From Pseudomonadota bacterium (lineage in GTDB: Bacteria > Pseudomonadota > Gammaproteobacteria > Xanthomonadales > Rhodanobacteraceae): 64,000 nt of DNA. Shown here piece by piece: positions 28,715 through 37,062 of this stretch. Positions within the stretch are counted from its first letter, which is position 1. Every line of letters starts with the position of its first letter. Both the position numbers and the translations under genes were made by a program. The notes under the pieces are model-generated. The model was not told the DNA's origin and searched no databases. It saw only the letters and a program-made list of their open reading frames with translations. The DNA is taken from NCBI GenBank assembly GCA_018240565.1, contig JAFEFO010000034.1, forward strand, positions 124,001 through 188,000, given 5' to 3'.

Positions 28715-30619
28715 ATGATCGACCATCGCTTTGCAGCGACCGTCTTGCTGTGCCTGACCGCCGCCGGCGTGGACGCGAACGAGATCAAGACCGCGCCGTA
28801 TCCGGGCACACTCACATTGCGAGTCGATGCGACCGATACCACGCGCCGCATTTTCCGCGTGCAGGAAACGATTCCGGTGCAAGCCGGCAAGCTCGATCTG
28901 TACTATCCGAAATGGATCCCCGGCAATCATCGCCCCACCGGGCCGATCGTAAACCTCACCGGCATCATCATCACGGGAAACGGCAAGCGCATCGCCTGGC
29001 GGCGTGACCTGCTGGACATGTACACGCTGCATCTGGACGTACCGGTTGGCGTGGATTCGCTTGAGGTGCGCTTCCAGTACCTTTCGCCGATCGGCGATGG
29101 CGCGGCGGCCGGCGGCATCTCGGCCACTGCCAAAATCGTGGACGTGGAATGGAACAAGCTCGTCCTGTATCCGGCCGGATACGCTGCGCGCGCAATAACC
29201 ATCGCCCCCACGCTCACGTTGCCGGCCGGATGGAACCACGCCAGCGCGCTCGACGCCGATCGCAAGGACGGCAGCACCGCTGCCTTCAAGCCGGTGGCGC
29301 TGAATGTCCTGGTCGATTCGCCGGTACTCGCCGGAACGAACTTCCGGCGCGTCGACCTCGCTCCGGGAGCGAGAGTCCCCGTGCACATGGACATTGTCGC
29401 CGATCATGCGAGCAATCTCGTGATGAGCGACACGCAGATCCAGCAGCACCGCAACCTTGTCGCGCAGGCCGTTGCCCTGTTAGGATCGCAGCACTACGAC
29501 CACTACGATTTCCTGCTCACGTTGTCGGATGATTTCGGTTTTTCCGGGCTTGAACACCATCGCTCCAGCGACAATCGCATCTGGGCGAACTTCTTCACCG
29601 ATGCGGACGCGCCGCTTGCAGGCGACGCCGGCGACCTGCTGGCGCACGAATACGTGCATTCGTGGAATGGCAAATTCCGCCGGCCGGCCGATCTTGCGAC
29701 ACCGCACTTCAACGTGGCGATGCGGTCCGATCTACTATGGGTGTACGAAGGCCTGACTGAATACCTGGGCAAGGTACTCTCCGCGCGCGCCGGACTGTAC
29801 GACCCGGAACAATTCCGCGCCGTGCTCGCCTGGACCGCCGCGCAGATGGACAAGCGCCCGGGTCGCGGCTGGCGACCGTTGCAGGATACGGCCGATTCCG
29901 TGCAGACCCTGTATGCCGCGCCGGATGCGTGGAAAAGCTGGCGCCGCGCGGCGGACTACTACCCCGAAGGCGTGTTGCTGTGGCTGGATGTGGACACCAC
30001 GATCCGCGAACGCTCGCGCGGGAAAAAATCGCTGGACGATTTCGTGCGGGCGTTCTACGGCATGGATGACGGCCAGCCGGGGCCAAGGACCTATGTGTTC
30101 GACGATGTCGTCAACGCCTTGAATGCCGTGCAGCCGAATGACTGGGCTGCGTTCCTGCGCCAGCGCCTTGATTCCACCGACGTGGCTGCGCCGCTCGACG
30201 GCATTGCGCGCAGCGGCTGGAAACTCGCCTATACCGCGACTCCCAGCGCAGTGTCGCGCGCCTACGAAAAGATCCTCAAGTTCCACGACTTCACCGATTC
30301 GGTCGGCCTGGATGTGGATGCCGGCGACAAGCCCGGCCTGATCCGCGACGTGCTTTGGGACAGCCCCGCGTTTGCAGCAGGACTGGCGCCCGGCATGCTC
30401 CTGGTTGCCGTGAACGGCGAAGCCTACAACGCGGATCGCCTCAACGAGGCCATCGCGACGACGGCGAGGGACAGGCTGCCGATACAACTGCTGGTGCGGA
30501 TTGGCGACGCGTTTTCCACCATCGCCGTCGACTACCACGGCGGGCCGAAGTATCCCAACCTCGTTCGCATCCCCGGCACTCCAGACCGGCTGTCGGCAAT
30601 TATCGCCGCGCGGAAATAG
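28715..30619 (+). CDS. Exported M61-family metallopeptidase (glycyl aminopeptidase-like) with PDZ domain
   Basis: A 634-residue protein with a signal peptide (residues 1 to about 20). A large N-terminal beta domain precedes a gluzincin core: HEYVHSWNGKFRRP is the HExxH motif and LWVYEGLTEYLG supplies the third ligand. FSGLEHHRSS is a family hallmark upstream. The C-terminus (LDVDAGDKPGLIRDVLWDSPAFAAGLAPGMLLVAVNGE) is a PDZ domain. It acts in the periplasm, probably on short peptides. GGGGAGAA precedes the start. The last 20 bases overlap the convergent folE2. Confidence 0.88.
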   Translation: MIDHRFAATVLLCLTAAGVDANEIKTAPYPGTLTLRVDATDTTRRIFRVQETIPVQAGKLDLYYPKWIPGNHRPTGPIVNLTGIIITGNGKRIAWRRDLLDMYTLHLDVPVGVDSLEVRFQYLSPIGDGAAAGGISATAKIVDVEWNKLVLYPAGYAARAITIAPTLTLPAGWNHASALDADRKDGSTAAFKPVALNVLVDSPVLAGTNFRRVDLAPGARVPVHMDIVADHASNLVMSDTQIQQHRNLVAQAVALLGSQHYDHYDFLLTLSDDFGFSGLEHHRSSDNRIWANFFTDADAPLAGDAGDLLAHEYVHSWNGKFRRPADLATPHFNVAMRSDLLWVYEGLTEYLGKVLSARAGLYDPEQFRAVLAWTAAQMDKRPGRGWRPLQDTADSVQTLYAAPDAWKSWRRAADYYPEGVLLWLDVDTTIRERSRGKKSLDDFVRAFYGMDDGQPGPRTYVFDDVVNALNAVQPNDWAAFLRQRLDSTDVAAPLDGIARSGWKLAYTATPSAVSRAYEKILKFHDFTDSVGLDVDAGDKPGLIRDVLWDSPAFAAGLAPGMLLVAVNGEAYNADRLNEAIATTARDRLPIQLLVRIGDAFSTIAVDYHGGPKYPNLVRIPGTPDRLSAIIAARK

Positions 30620-31556
30620 GCGCAAGGGGAGCGAATCCGCCGGCGACGCCCTTCGTCGCCACCGCAACCGCATCGTGCGCATGCAGGCTTTCGTGATGGG
30701 TTGCGCGGATATGGAGATCGGCAACGCGCGCATCGGCATGCAGTGCGGCGTGGATACGGCGTGCGGCATCCTCGCAGAACATCGGATTCTCGCCATTCAG
30801 GCGCGCAAACGCCTGTTCGTCCTCGCGCTTGACCGCCGTCTGCACCGGAGTCGCGAGCGCGTGCTCGATCGCGTCGATGAGCTCGGCGACCGGCAGGTCG
30901 AATCCTGCGGCGAGGCTTGCGCGCACCCGCGCCGTGCTGCGTTGGCTGTGCGGCGTGGCGCAGATGCCTTGCGCGCTGTCGAGCCAGTGCTCCACCGCCG
31001 CATGATCGAGCGCCTTGCCGCGCGGGAAATCTTCGGCAAATCGCTGCGCGATGGCATGCCGTGCCAGCGCAGCCGAGGCCGGACACGTGCTTGAATACGG
31101 CACGTCGACTTGCAGATCCACCGCGAAGTGTCCCTGCGCGAGCGTGGCCACGATCTCGACGGGATACGCCTTCCAGCCGCTGTTGGCACTGACCAGCGCG
31201 GGGCGTCGCAGCAAGAGGTCGAAGGCGACGCGCAGCATGGCGCGATCGGACAGTCCGGCGTGCGACTCCAGGAACTCGTGCAACAGGCGACGCAATGCGG
31301 CCGGCGTCAGCGGCTCGGCGGCCAGCGTGCGATCCAGCAACAGGTACAGTCGCGACATGTGGATGCCACGCGCGGTCGGATCGGAAAGATTCACGAACGC
31401 CGAAACCCGCGCTGCCAATTGCATGACCGCGCCGTCACCGCCAGCCATTCGCACCGGCAGCGCGATGTTCTCCATGCCAACCCAGTCCAGCGCGCCAGCG
31501 ACGCCGGATTGCGGCGCGGAGCCAATGTCGGGGAGGCAATTCATCGTGATTGGCAT
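30600..31556 (-). CDS. folE2: GTP cyclohydrolase FolE2 (type IB)
   Basis: A 318-residue T-fold enzyme that converts GTP to dihydroneopterin triphosphate for folate, in place of the zinc-dependent FolE. Conserved parts are DWVGMENIALPVR, YPVEIVATL and the metal-ligand Cys in STCPASAALARHAI. ENPMFCEDAARRI carries a conserved Glu. Family members work with several metals and are often switched on under zinc limitation. I see no Zur box. The start could also be the second Met, 4 codons later (31544). Confidence 0.85.
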   Translation of the reverse strand: MPITMNCLPDIGSAPQSGVAGALDWVGMENIALPVRMAGGDGAVMQLAARVSAFVNLSDPTARGIHMSRLYLLLDRTLAAEPLTPAALRRLLHEFLESHAGLSDRAMLRVAFDLLLRRPALVSANSGWKAYPVEIVATLAQGHFAVDLQVDVPYSSTCPASAALARHAIAQRFAEDFPRGKALDHAAVEHWLDSAQGICATPHSQRSTARVRASLAAGFDLPVAELIDAIEHALATPVQTAVKREDEQAFARLNGENPMFCEDAARRIHAALHADARVADLHIRATHHESLHAHDAVAVATKGVAGGFAPLAPISARR

Positions 31557-31586
31557 GCGTGCGATCAACCGGGATAGCCGTTGATT

Positions 31587-32423
31587 CTAACCCGCGCGGG
31601 CGGCGATCCGCGCTTGCCGCCAGGTTGCATGCAGGGTGAACCAGCGTCCGCCATGCGGATGCGCGCGCAGCCAGCGCAGCGGATCGGCAGCCTGCAACGC
31701 GCGATCGATGCGATGGCGATCGATCGCCGCGCGCACGCGCAACGACAGTGATCGCACGGAGTTGACGCCGAGCGCGCCATTGCCTTCCAGTACCAGTTCG
31801 TCGAGGAAATCCTTGATCAGCCTGTTGCGTTGCGGCGACTCGCAGGCGAGCTCCGTGCGCGTCAATCCATGCCGTGCCAACAGGCCGAGCGGCAACGGCA
31901 GGTGCGGTGCGTCGCCACCCAGGCGAGGCAGCGCGCGCAACAGATGCGACAATGTCCACAATGCCGCATCGGACTCGACGTTGCCGGCGCCGCCGCACCA
32001 CAGCGCGCTGTCCACGCGCGCAACGGCACCGAAGAACGCATCGTGCTGCTCGATCAGGGCGCCGAGCGTGCCCGCGCCCGGCGCATCGATCTGTGCCAAA
32101 GCGCCGTCCGCGAGCGCCGGCCACATCTGCAGGTCGGCCTCGCGCGCGGCGGCGCAGGCGAACAGCGCCTGCGTGACCGGATGCCCGGGATTGCCGAACG
32201 CGGCATCGGCCAGCTCCTGCCGCCACCAGCCGAGTTTGGCCGCCGCCACATTCGGCTCGCCGACGCGGAATGCCGCCTCACTCAATTCGTGCACCAGGCA
32301 ACCCCAGGCGCTCGCGAGCGGGCGTTGCGCCGCCGGCAGGAACACCGCGACCACGGCGTGCTCGGGATTGGCCACCTGCCACTTGCGCACGAAGCTGTCG
32401 ATGCTGCTGACGTCGTCGGGCAT
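31587..32423 (-). CDS. Squalene/phytoene synthase-like protein, lacking the Asp-rich motifs
   Basis: A 278-residue mostly helical protein. The fold-level similarity is in AAKLGWWRQELADAAFGNPGHPVTQAL, which resembles the conserved W-R-x-E-L and H-P segments of the squalene/phytoene synthase family. LLRALPRLGG and NRLIKDFLDEL match the second half. I see neither of the two DxxxD motifs that bind prenyl diphosphates and Mg, so catalysis is doubtful. It follows gph by 3 bases in the ubiG operon, which would suit a prenyl-quinone role, but that is inference. Confidence 0.6.
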   Translation of the reverse strand: MPDDVSSIDSFVRKWQVANPEHAVVAVFLPAAQRPLASAWGCLVHELSEAAFRVGEPNVAAAKLGWWRQELADAAFGNPGHPVTQALFACAAAREADLQMWPALADGALAQIDAPGAGTLGALIEQHDAFFGAVARVDSALWCGGAGNVESDAALWTLSHLLRALPRLGGDAPHLPLPLGLLARHGLTRTELACESPQRNRLIKDFLDELVLEGNGALGVNSVRSLSLRVRAAIDRHRIDRALQAADPLRWLRAHPHGGRWFTLHATWRQARIAARAG

Positions 32424-32426
32424 CGT

Positions 32427-33077
32427 TCAATCCAGCGCAAAAGCCGGGACCAGTTGCGACGGCGAATCGATCACCTGGTCCGCGCCCCAATCGCGCGGAT
32501 CTTCGCCATCCAGATAACCCCAGGCGGCCGCGATCGTGCGCATGCCTGCCGCCCTGCCCGCCTCGATGTCGCGCGCATCATCGCCGACGTAGACCGAATC
32601 CGCCACCGCCACGCCGGCCAGTGCGCAGGCATGCAGCAGCGGCGCCGGATCCGGCTTTTTCTGCGGCAGGCAGTCACCGCACACCAGCGCAGCACAGCGT
32701 TGCCGCAAGGCCAGTTCGCTCATCAGTGCGCGTGCCAGGTTGCCGGGCTTGTTGGTGACCACGCCCCACGGCACGGCACGCGCTTCCAGCGACGCGAGCA
32801 CGGCATCCATGCCGGGGAAGAGCCGCGCATGCGTGGCGATTGCTTGCGCGTAGAGTTCCAGAAATCGCGGCAGCAGCGCTTCCACACGCGCTTCGTCGGC
32901 TGCCGGGAATCCGCGCCGGATCATCGCGCGTCCGCCCCTGGACACCACTGCGCCGATCGATTCCGCACCATCGGGCGACTCGCCCTGCTCCACGCGCAGG
33001 CGGCGCATCGCCACGACCATGTCCGGCGCGGAATCGACCAGGGTACCGTCGAGATCGAAGAAGACGGCCTGGATCAT
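32427..33077 (-). CDS. gph: HAD-family phosphatase (Gph/MupP-like)
   Basis: A 216-residue HAD hydrolase. Motif I is FFDLDGTLVDSAPDM, motif II VVTNKPGNLA, motif III KKPDPAPL and motif IV YVGDDARDIEA. It would remove phosphate from 2-phosphoglycolate or, as for the ubiG-linked MupP of Pseudomonas, from N-acetylmuramic acid 6-phosphate. The ubiG neighbourhood makes MupP a real alternative. The start is set by the ATGA overlap with ubiG. Confidence 0.87.
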   Translation of the reverse strand: MIQAVFFDLDGTLVDSAPDMVVAMRRLRVEQGESPDGAESIGAVVSRGGRAMIRRGFPAADEARVEALLPRFLELYAQAIATHARLFPGMDAVLASLEARAVPWGVVTNKPGNLARALMSELALRQRCAALVCGDCLPQKKPDPAPLLHACALAGVAVADSVYVGDDARDIEAGRAAGMRTIAAAWGYLDGEDPRDWGADQVIDSPSQLVPAFALD

Positions 33078-33778
33078 CGCGGCTTGGTTGCACAGGCCAA
33101 ATAGTTTACTTGTGTACTTTTCACGATCTGCGCGTGTCGCGTCAGCGGGTTGTAGGCCAGCCCGCTCAGGTCTTCCAGCTCCAATCCCGCCGCGCGCAAG
33201 GCCGATGCCAATTCGGATGGCCGGATGAATTGCGCGTAGTGGTGCATGCCGCGCGGCAGCAGGTTCAGTGCGTACTCGGCCCCGGCGATGGCCGCGCCAA
33301 ATGCCAACGGGGTGCGGTTGAGCGTGGACAAGAACAGGTGTCCGCCGGGTTTGAGCAAGCTGGCGCATGCACCGACCACGCTGCCGGGATCCGGCACATG
33401 CTCGAGCAGTTCCATGCAAGTGATCGCGTCGAACGTACCGGAAGACTCCGCTGCCAGCGACTCGACACTGATTTCGCGGTAGTCGACTTGCACGCCTGAT
33501 TCATGCAGGTGCAGGCGCGCAACCTCAAGCACGCGCGGCGCCAGGTCGATGCCGGTCACGTTCGCGCCCACGCGTGCGAGGGATTCGGAAAGGATGCCGC
33601 CGCCGCAGCCGACATCGAGCACGCGCGCGCCTTTGAGCGCCACGCGCCCGGCGATGTAGTTCAGGCGCGCGGGATTCAGGTCGTGCAGCGGACGGGACTC
33701 GCCATCCTTGTCCCACCAGCGGCTGGCGAGGCGATCGAACTTGGCGGTTTCGATGGAGCTGACGTTGGCGGGGTTCAT
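33074..33778 (-). CDS. ubiG: Ubiquinone biosynthesis O-methyltransferase UbiG
   Basis: A 234-residue SAM-dependent methyltransferase for both O-methylations of ubiquinone. Family features are KFDRLASRWWDKDGESRPLHDLNPARLNYI, motif I VLDVGCGGGILSESLA, and HYAQFIRPSEL. It starts right after the deaminase gene (one-base gap) and overlaps gph by ATGA. The N-terminus of 38 more codons in the same frame overlaps the deaminase gene and was rejected. Confidence 0.94.
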   Translation of the reverse strand: MNPANVSSIETAKFDRLASRWWDKDGESRPLHDLNPARLNYIAGRVALKGARVLDVGCGGGILSESLARVGANVTGIDLAPRVLEVARLHLHESGVQVDYREISVESLAAESSGTFDAITCMELLEHVPDPGSVVGACASLLKPGGHLFLSTLNRTPLAFGAAIAGAEYALNLLPRGMHHYAQFIRPSELASALRAAGLELEDLSGLAYNPLTRHAQIVKSTQVNYLACATKPR

Positions 33779-33779
33779 C

Positions 33780-35099
33780 TCAGGTCGCCATGATACGCGC
33801 ACGCCACGCACTTGCCTTGTCGCGCAGCGCGTCCGTGTCGATTGCGCACAATGCGCCATTTTCCACTTTGCGCACGCCGGCAATCCACACATCGCTCACC
33901 TGGTGCCGACCGGTAGCGTAGACGAGTTGCGAAACCGCGTTGTACAGCGGCTGCGTTTCCAGCACCGCGAGATTCACGGCGACGAGATCGGCCTGCTTGC
34001 CGGGCTCGATCGAGCCGATGCGATCGCCCAGGCCCAGTGCGTGCGCGCCGTTGAGCGTGGCTGCCCGCAAGGCGAAAGCGGCGTCGAATGCGCTGGCATC
34101 ATTGGCCACGCCCTTGGCGAGCAAGGCCGCCGTGCGCAACTCGCCGAACATGTCCAGGTCGTTGTTGGAAGCGCAACCGTCGGTGCCGATGGCGAGATTC
34201 ACGCCGGCGCCGCGCAACTTCGCGGCCGGACAGAATCCGCTGGCGAGCTTGAGGTTGGACTCCGGGCAGTGCACGACCGACACGCCGGCCCTGGCGCAGG
34301 CCGCGATCTCGGCGTCGGTCATCTGCGTCATGTGCACCGCGATCAGGCGCTCGTCGACCAGGCCCAGCGCCTGCATGCGTGCGAACGGGCGCACGCCATG
34401 TTGCTTGCGCGAATCCTCGACCTCCTGCGCGGTTTCGTGCAGATGCAGGTGCACCGGAACATCGAGTTGGTCGGACAGCACGCGGATGCGCGCGAAACTC
34501 TCGTCGGCCACGGTGTACGGCGCATGCGGCGCGAGCGAAGTGGAAACGAGTTTCTCGCCCTTGAATTCATCGTGCACGGCGAGGTTCTTGTCGAAGTATT
34601 CGTCGCGGCTCTTGGCCCATGCGCTCGGAAACTCGATGAACGGCAGGCCGACCACGGCGCGAAAGCCGTGGCGCAGGTAAGTCGCGGCCTGCACATCCGG
34701 AAAGAAATAGTTTTCGTTGCAACAGGTGGTGCCGCCGCGCAGCATCTCGGCGATGGCCAGTTCCACGCCGTCGCGCACGAACTCCGGTCCCATCACGCGC
34801 GCTTCGGCCGGCCAGATGTGCTGCTGCAGCCATGTCATCAGCGGCAGGTCGTCGGCGAGGCCGCGCATCAGGGTCATCGGGTTGTGCGTGTGCGCGTTGA
34901 CCAGGCCCGGGATCAACGCGTGTCCGGGCAGATCGACGCGCCGCGCATTTGTGTACTTGTCGCGCGCGGCCGAGATCGGCAGGACTTCAACGATCGTGTC
35001 GCCGGCCAGCGCCACGGCGTGATGTTCCAGCGCCACGCCGTTCGGTTCGACCGGAATGACCCAGCGCGCTTGGAGAATCTGGTCGACTGTGTGCGGCAC
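33780..35099 (-). CDS. mtaD: Methylthioadenosine/S-adenosylhomocysteine deaminase (TRZ/ATZ family)
   Basis: A 439-residue amidohydrolase. The metal site is NAHTHNPMTLMRG with further ligands in HLHLHETAQE, HCPESNLKL and GTDGCASNND. It matches the MTA/SAH deaminase subgroup by those loops and length. It would convert methylthioadenosine or S-adenosylhomocysteine to the inosine form, or may act on another nucleobase. Positioned before ubiG, whose reaction produces S-adenosylhomocysteine, it may help clear the product. The frame starts next to repeat copy C. Confidence 0.85.
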   Translation of the reverse strand: MPHTVDQILQARWVIPVEPNGVALEHHAVALAGDTIVEVLPISAARDKYTNARRVDLPGHALIPGLVNAHTHNPMTLMRGLADDLPLMTWLQQHIWPAEARVMGPEFVRDGVELAIAEMLRGGTTCCNENYFFPDVQAATYLRHGFRAVVGLPFIEFPSAWAKSRDEYFDKNLAVHDEFKGEKLVSTSLAPHAPYTVADESFARIRVLSDQLDVPVHLHLHETAQEVEDSRKQHGVRPFARMQALGLVDERLIAVHMTQMTDAEIAACARAGVSVVHCPESNLKLASGFCPAAKLRGAGVNLAIGTDGCASNNDLDMFGELRTAALLAKGVANDASAFDAAFALRAATLNGAHALGLGDRIGSIEPGKQADLVAVNLAVLETQPLYNAVSQLVYATGRHQVSDVWIAGVRKVENGALCAIDTDALRDKASAWRARIMAT

Positions 35100-35112
35100 G
35101 AACTTCGTACTC

Positions 35113-35306
35113 CGTCATTCCGGCAGGGACTGCCGGAATCCAGTTGCCATGGACGGCAGCGCCAAGTTTCTCGCGGCGTTGTGTCCCTGCGATCTGGATC
35201 CCGGCATTCCCTGCCGGAATCCAGTGTCCAGGGACGGCCGCAATGGTCCGTTCCGTCAGTTGGCATCCCTGCGATCTGGATCCCGGCATTCCCTGCCGGG
35301 ATGACG
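35113..35306. repeat. GTCATTCC-type inverted repeat element, copy C (compound)
   Basis: A forward arm (35113-35143) and an inverted arm (35276-35306) flank a central double arm near 35195-35225. The phrase TCCCTGCGATCTGGATCCCGG occurs twice, about 81 bases apart, so the element seems to have grown by an internal tandem duplication. It fills the gap between the deaminase and efp genes, and each arm can fold as a hairpin. Confidence 0.85.
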
Positions 35307-35347
35307 ATTTGCTTGCCAATCGCGCTACGCGCTCTTGGAGCAAATCG

Positions 35348-35911
35348 TCACTTCACGCGTCCCACGTACTCGCCCGTGCGCGTATCCACCTTGATTTTCT
35401 CGCCCTGCGGCACGAACAGCGGCACGCGCACGACGGCGCCGGTTTCCAGCGTCGCCGGTTTGCCGCCGGTGCCGGCGGTATCGCCCTTCACGCCCGGATC
35501 GGTTTCGGTGATCAGCAGCTCGACGAAGTTCGGCGGCGCCACCGTCAACGGCGAACCGTTCCACAGCGTGACGATGCACTCCTCGTTGCCCTTGAGCCAC
35601 TTCTCGGCGTCGGCCATCGCGGCCTTGTCCGCGGCAAGCTGTTCATGCGTTTCCGGATGCATGAAGTGCCAGAACTCGCCGTCGCTGTACAGGTATTCCA
35701 TGTCCTGGTCGATGACGTCGGCGGCATCCAGCGAATCGGTGGACTTCATCGTCATTTCCGTCGTGCGACCGTTCTTGAGATTGCGGTACTTGACGCGGGT
35801 GAAGGCCTGGCCCTTGCCGGGCTTGACGTACTCGGTATCGACGATCGTGCACGGATACCCGTCCACGATGATCTTCATGCCGTTCTTGACGTCGTTCATG
35901 CCGTAAGCCAT
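35348..35911 (-). CDS. efp: Elongation factor P
   Basis: A 187-residue three-domain factor that relieves ribosome stalling at polyproline. The modified Lys is Lys33 in VKPGKGQAF. The C-terminal domain includes [28 protein letters not shown]. The divergent epmB gene makes beta-lysylation of that residue the likely modification. No epmA is in the window. Start matches the family. Confidence 0.95.
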   Translation of the reverse strand: MAYGMNDVKNGMKIIVDGYPCTIVDTEYVKPGKGQAFTRVKYRNLKNGRTTEMTMKSTDSLDAADVIDQDMEYLYSDGEFWHFMHPETHEQLAADKAAMADAEKWLKGNEECIVTLWNGSPLTVAPPNFVELLITETDPGVKGDTAGTGGKPATLETGAVVRVPLFVPQGEKIKVDTRTGEYVGRVK

Positions 35912-35957
35912 GTGTAAAACTCCGTGAATAGTCGGGGAGCCGCTTGGGGAAAGCGGC

Positions 35958-35963
35958 TAAAAT
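35958..35963 (+). promoter_or_regulatory. Candidate -10 box of epmB
   Basis: TAAAAT, 27 bases before the epmB ATG, lies in the 79-base divergent gap between efp and epmB. An 8-bp hairpin (AGCCGCTT/AAGCGGCT) directly precedes it. No clear -35 was found. Confidence 0.4.
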
Positions 35964-35990
35964 GCGGGAATCGAGGAAAACCGGCTGTCA

Positions 35991-36998
35991 ATGATAACCG
36001 CAAGCCCCCTGCCCGCGCAGCAGCCCCGCACCTGGCAACGGCTGTGGCGCGAGGCGATCACCGATCCGCACGAATTGCTCGACCTGCTCGACCTGGGCCA
36101 TCTGTCCGGTAGCTTGCTGCCCGACGGCGATACCGGATTCCCCCTGCGCGTGCCGCGTGGATTCGCCGCCCGCATGCGCCGCGGTGACGCGCGCGATCCG
36201 CTGCTGCTGCAGGTGTTGCCGCAGGCGGCCGAACTGACGTCGGTGCCCGGTTTCGTGGCCGATGCCGTCGGCGACATGCCTGCGCGCGTGGCTGGCGGCG
36301 TGCTGCAAAAATACGCCGGCCGCGCCCTGCTCATCGCCACCGGCTCGTGCGCGGTGAACTGCCGCTACTGTTTCCGCCGGCACTTCCCCTACGCCGAGGA
36401 AACCGCCGCCGCCCAGCACTGGCGCGAGGCGATCGAATGCATCCGCGCCGATGCGTCGATCGACGAGGTGATCCTCTCCGGCGGCGATCCCTTGTCGCTG
36501 TCGACCGCGAAACTCGCGGAACTGACCGACGCGCTGGCGACGATCGCCCACGTACGGCGCCTGCGCATCCACACGCGCCTGCCGATCGTGCTGCCGGAGC
36601 GCGTCGACGATGAATTCGTCCACTGGCTGCGCGCACTGCCCTGGCCGGTCGCCGTCGTGCTGCACGCCAACCACGCCAACGAAATCGACGACGGTGTCGC
36701 GCACGCGTGTGCGCGACTGCGCGCGGCAAGCGCGATCCTGCTCAACCAATCCGTGCTGTTGCGCGGGATCAACGACGATGCCGATGTGCTGGCGCGGCTG
36801 TCGGAGCGGTTGTTCGAATGCGGCGTCACGCCGTACTACCTGCACCAGCTCGATGCGGTTGATGGTGCAGCGCATTTCGCGGTGGACGACGCGCGTGCGC
36901 GTGAATTGATCGAAGCCTTGCGCAAGCGGCTTTCCGGTTATCTCATACCCCGGCTCGTGCGCGAGATAGCGGGCGCGCCGGCAAAGACGCCACTGTGA
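35991..36998 (+). CDS. epmB: EF-P beta-lysine 2,3-aminomutase (EpmB)
   Basis: A 335-residue radical SAM enzyme. The Fe-S cysteines are Cys120, Cys124 and Cys127 in SCAVNCRYCFRRHF. VILSGGDPLSL is the SAM-contact strand, and YYLHQLDAVDGAAHF is the PLP-region signature. It lacks the long C-terminal part of clostridial lysine 2,3-aminomutases, as EpmB does. It converts lysine to (R)-beta-lysine for EF-P. Divergent from efp, its target. Confidence 0.93.
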   Translation: MITASPLPAQQPRTWQRLWREAITDPHELLDLLDLGHLSGSLLPDGDTGFPLRVPRGFAARMRRGDARDPLLLQVLPQAAELTSVPGFVADAVGDMPARVAGGVLQKYAGRALLIATGSCAVNCRYCFRRHFPYAEETAAAQHWREAIECIRADASIDEVILSGGDPLSLSTAKLAELTDALATIAHVRRLRIHTRLPIVLPERVDDEFVHWLRALPWPVAVVLHANHANEIDDGVAHACARLRAASAILLNQSVLLRGINDDADVLARLSERLFECGVTPYYLHQLDAVDGAAHFAVDDARARELIEALRKRLSGYLIPRLVREIAGAPAKTPL

Positions 36999-37062
36999 CC
37001 GCTGGCGCTGGAAAAGCCGCCGGTTATCGGTTAAAAGTCAGGCGGCAAAGGAACCGCACGCA

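Noticed and set aside
35113..35306. CRISPR-like array, because of repeated units
   Set aside because: Units are inverted and unequally spaced palindromes and there are no cas genes; it matches the GTCATTCC element family.
35949..35970. Riboswitch or attenuator between efp and epmB
   Set aside because: There is an 8-bp hairpin but no conserved aptamer pattern I know and no T tract; it is reported only beside the -10 box.
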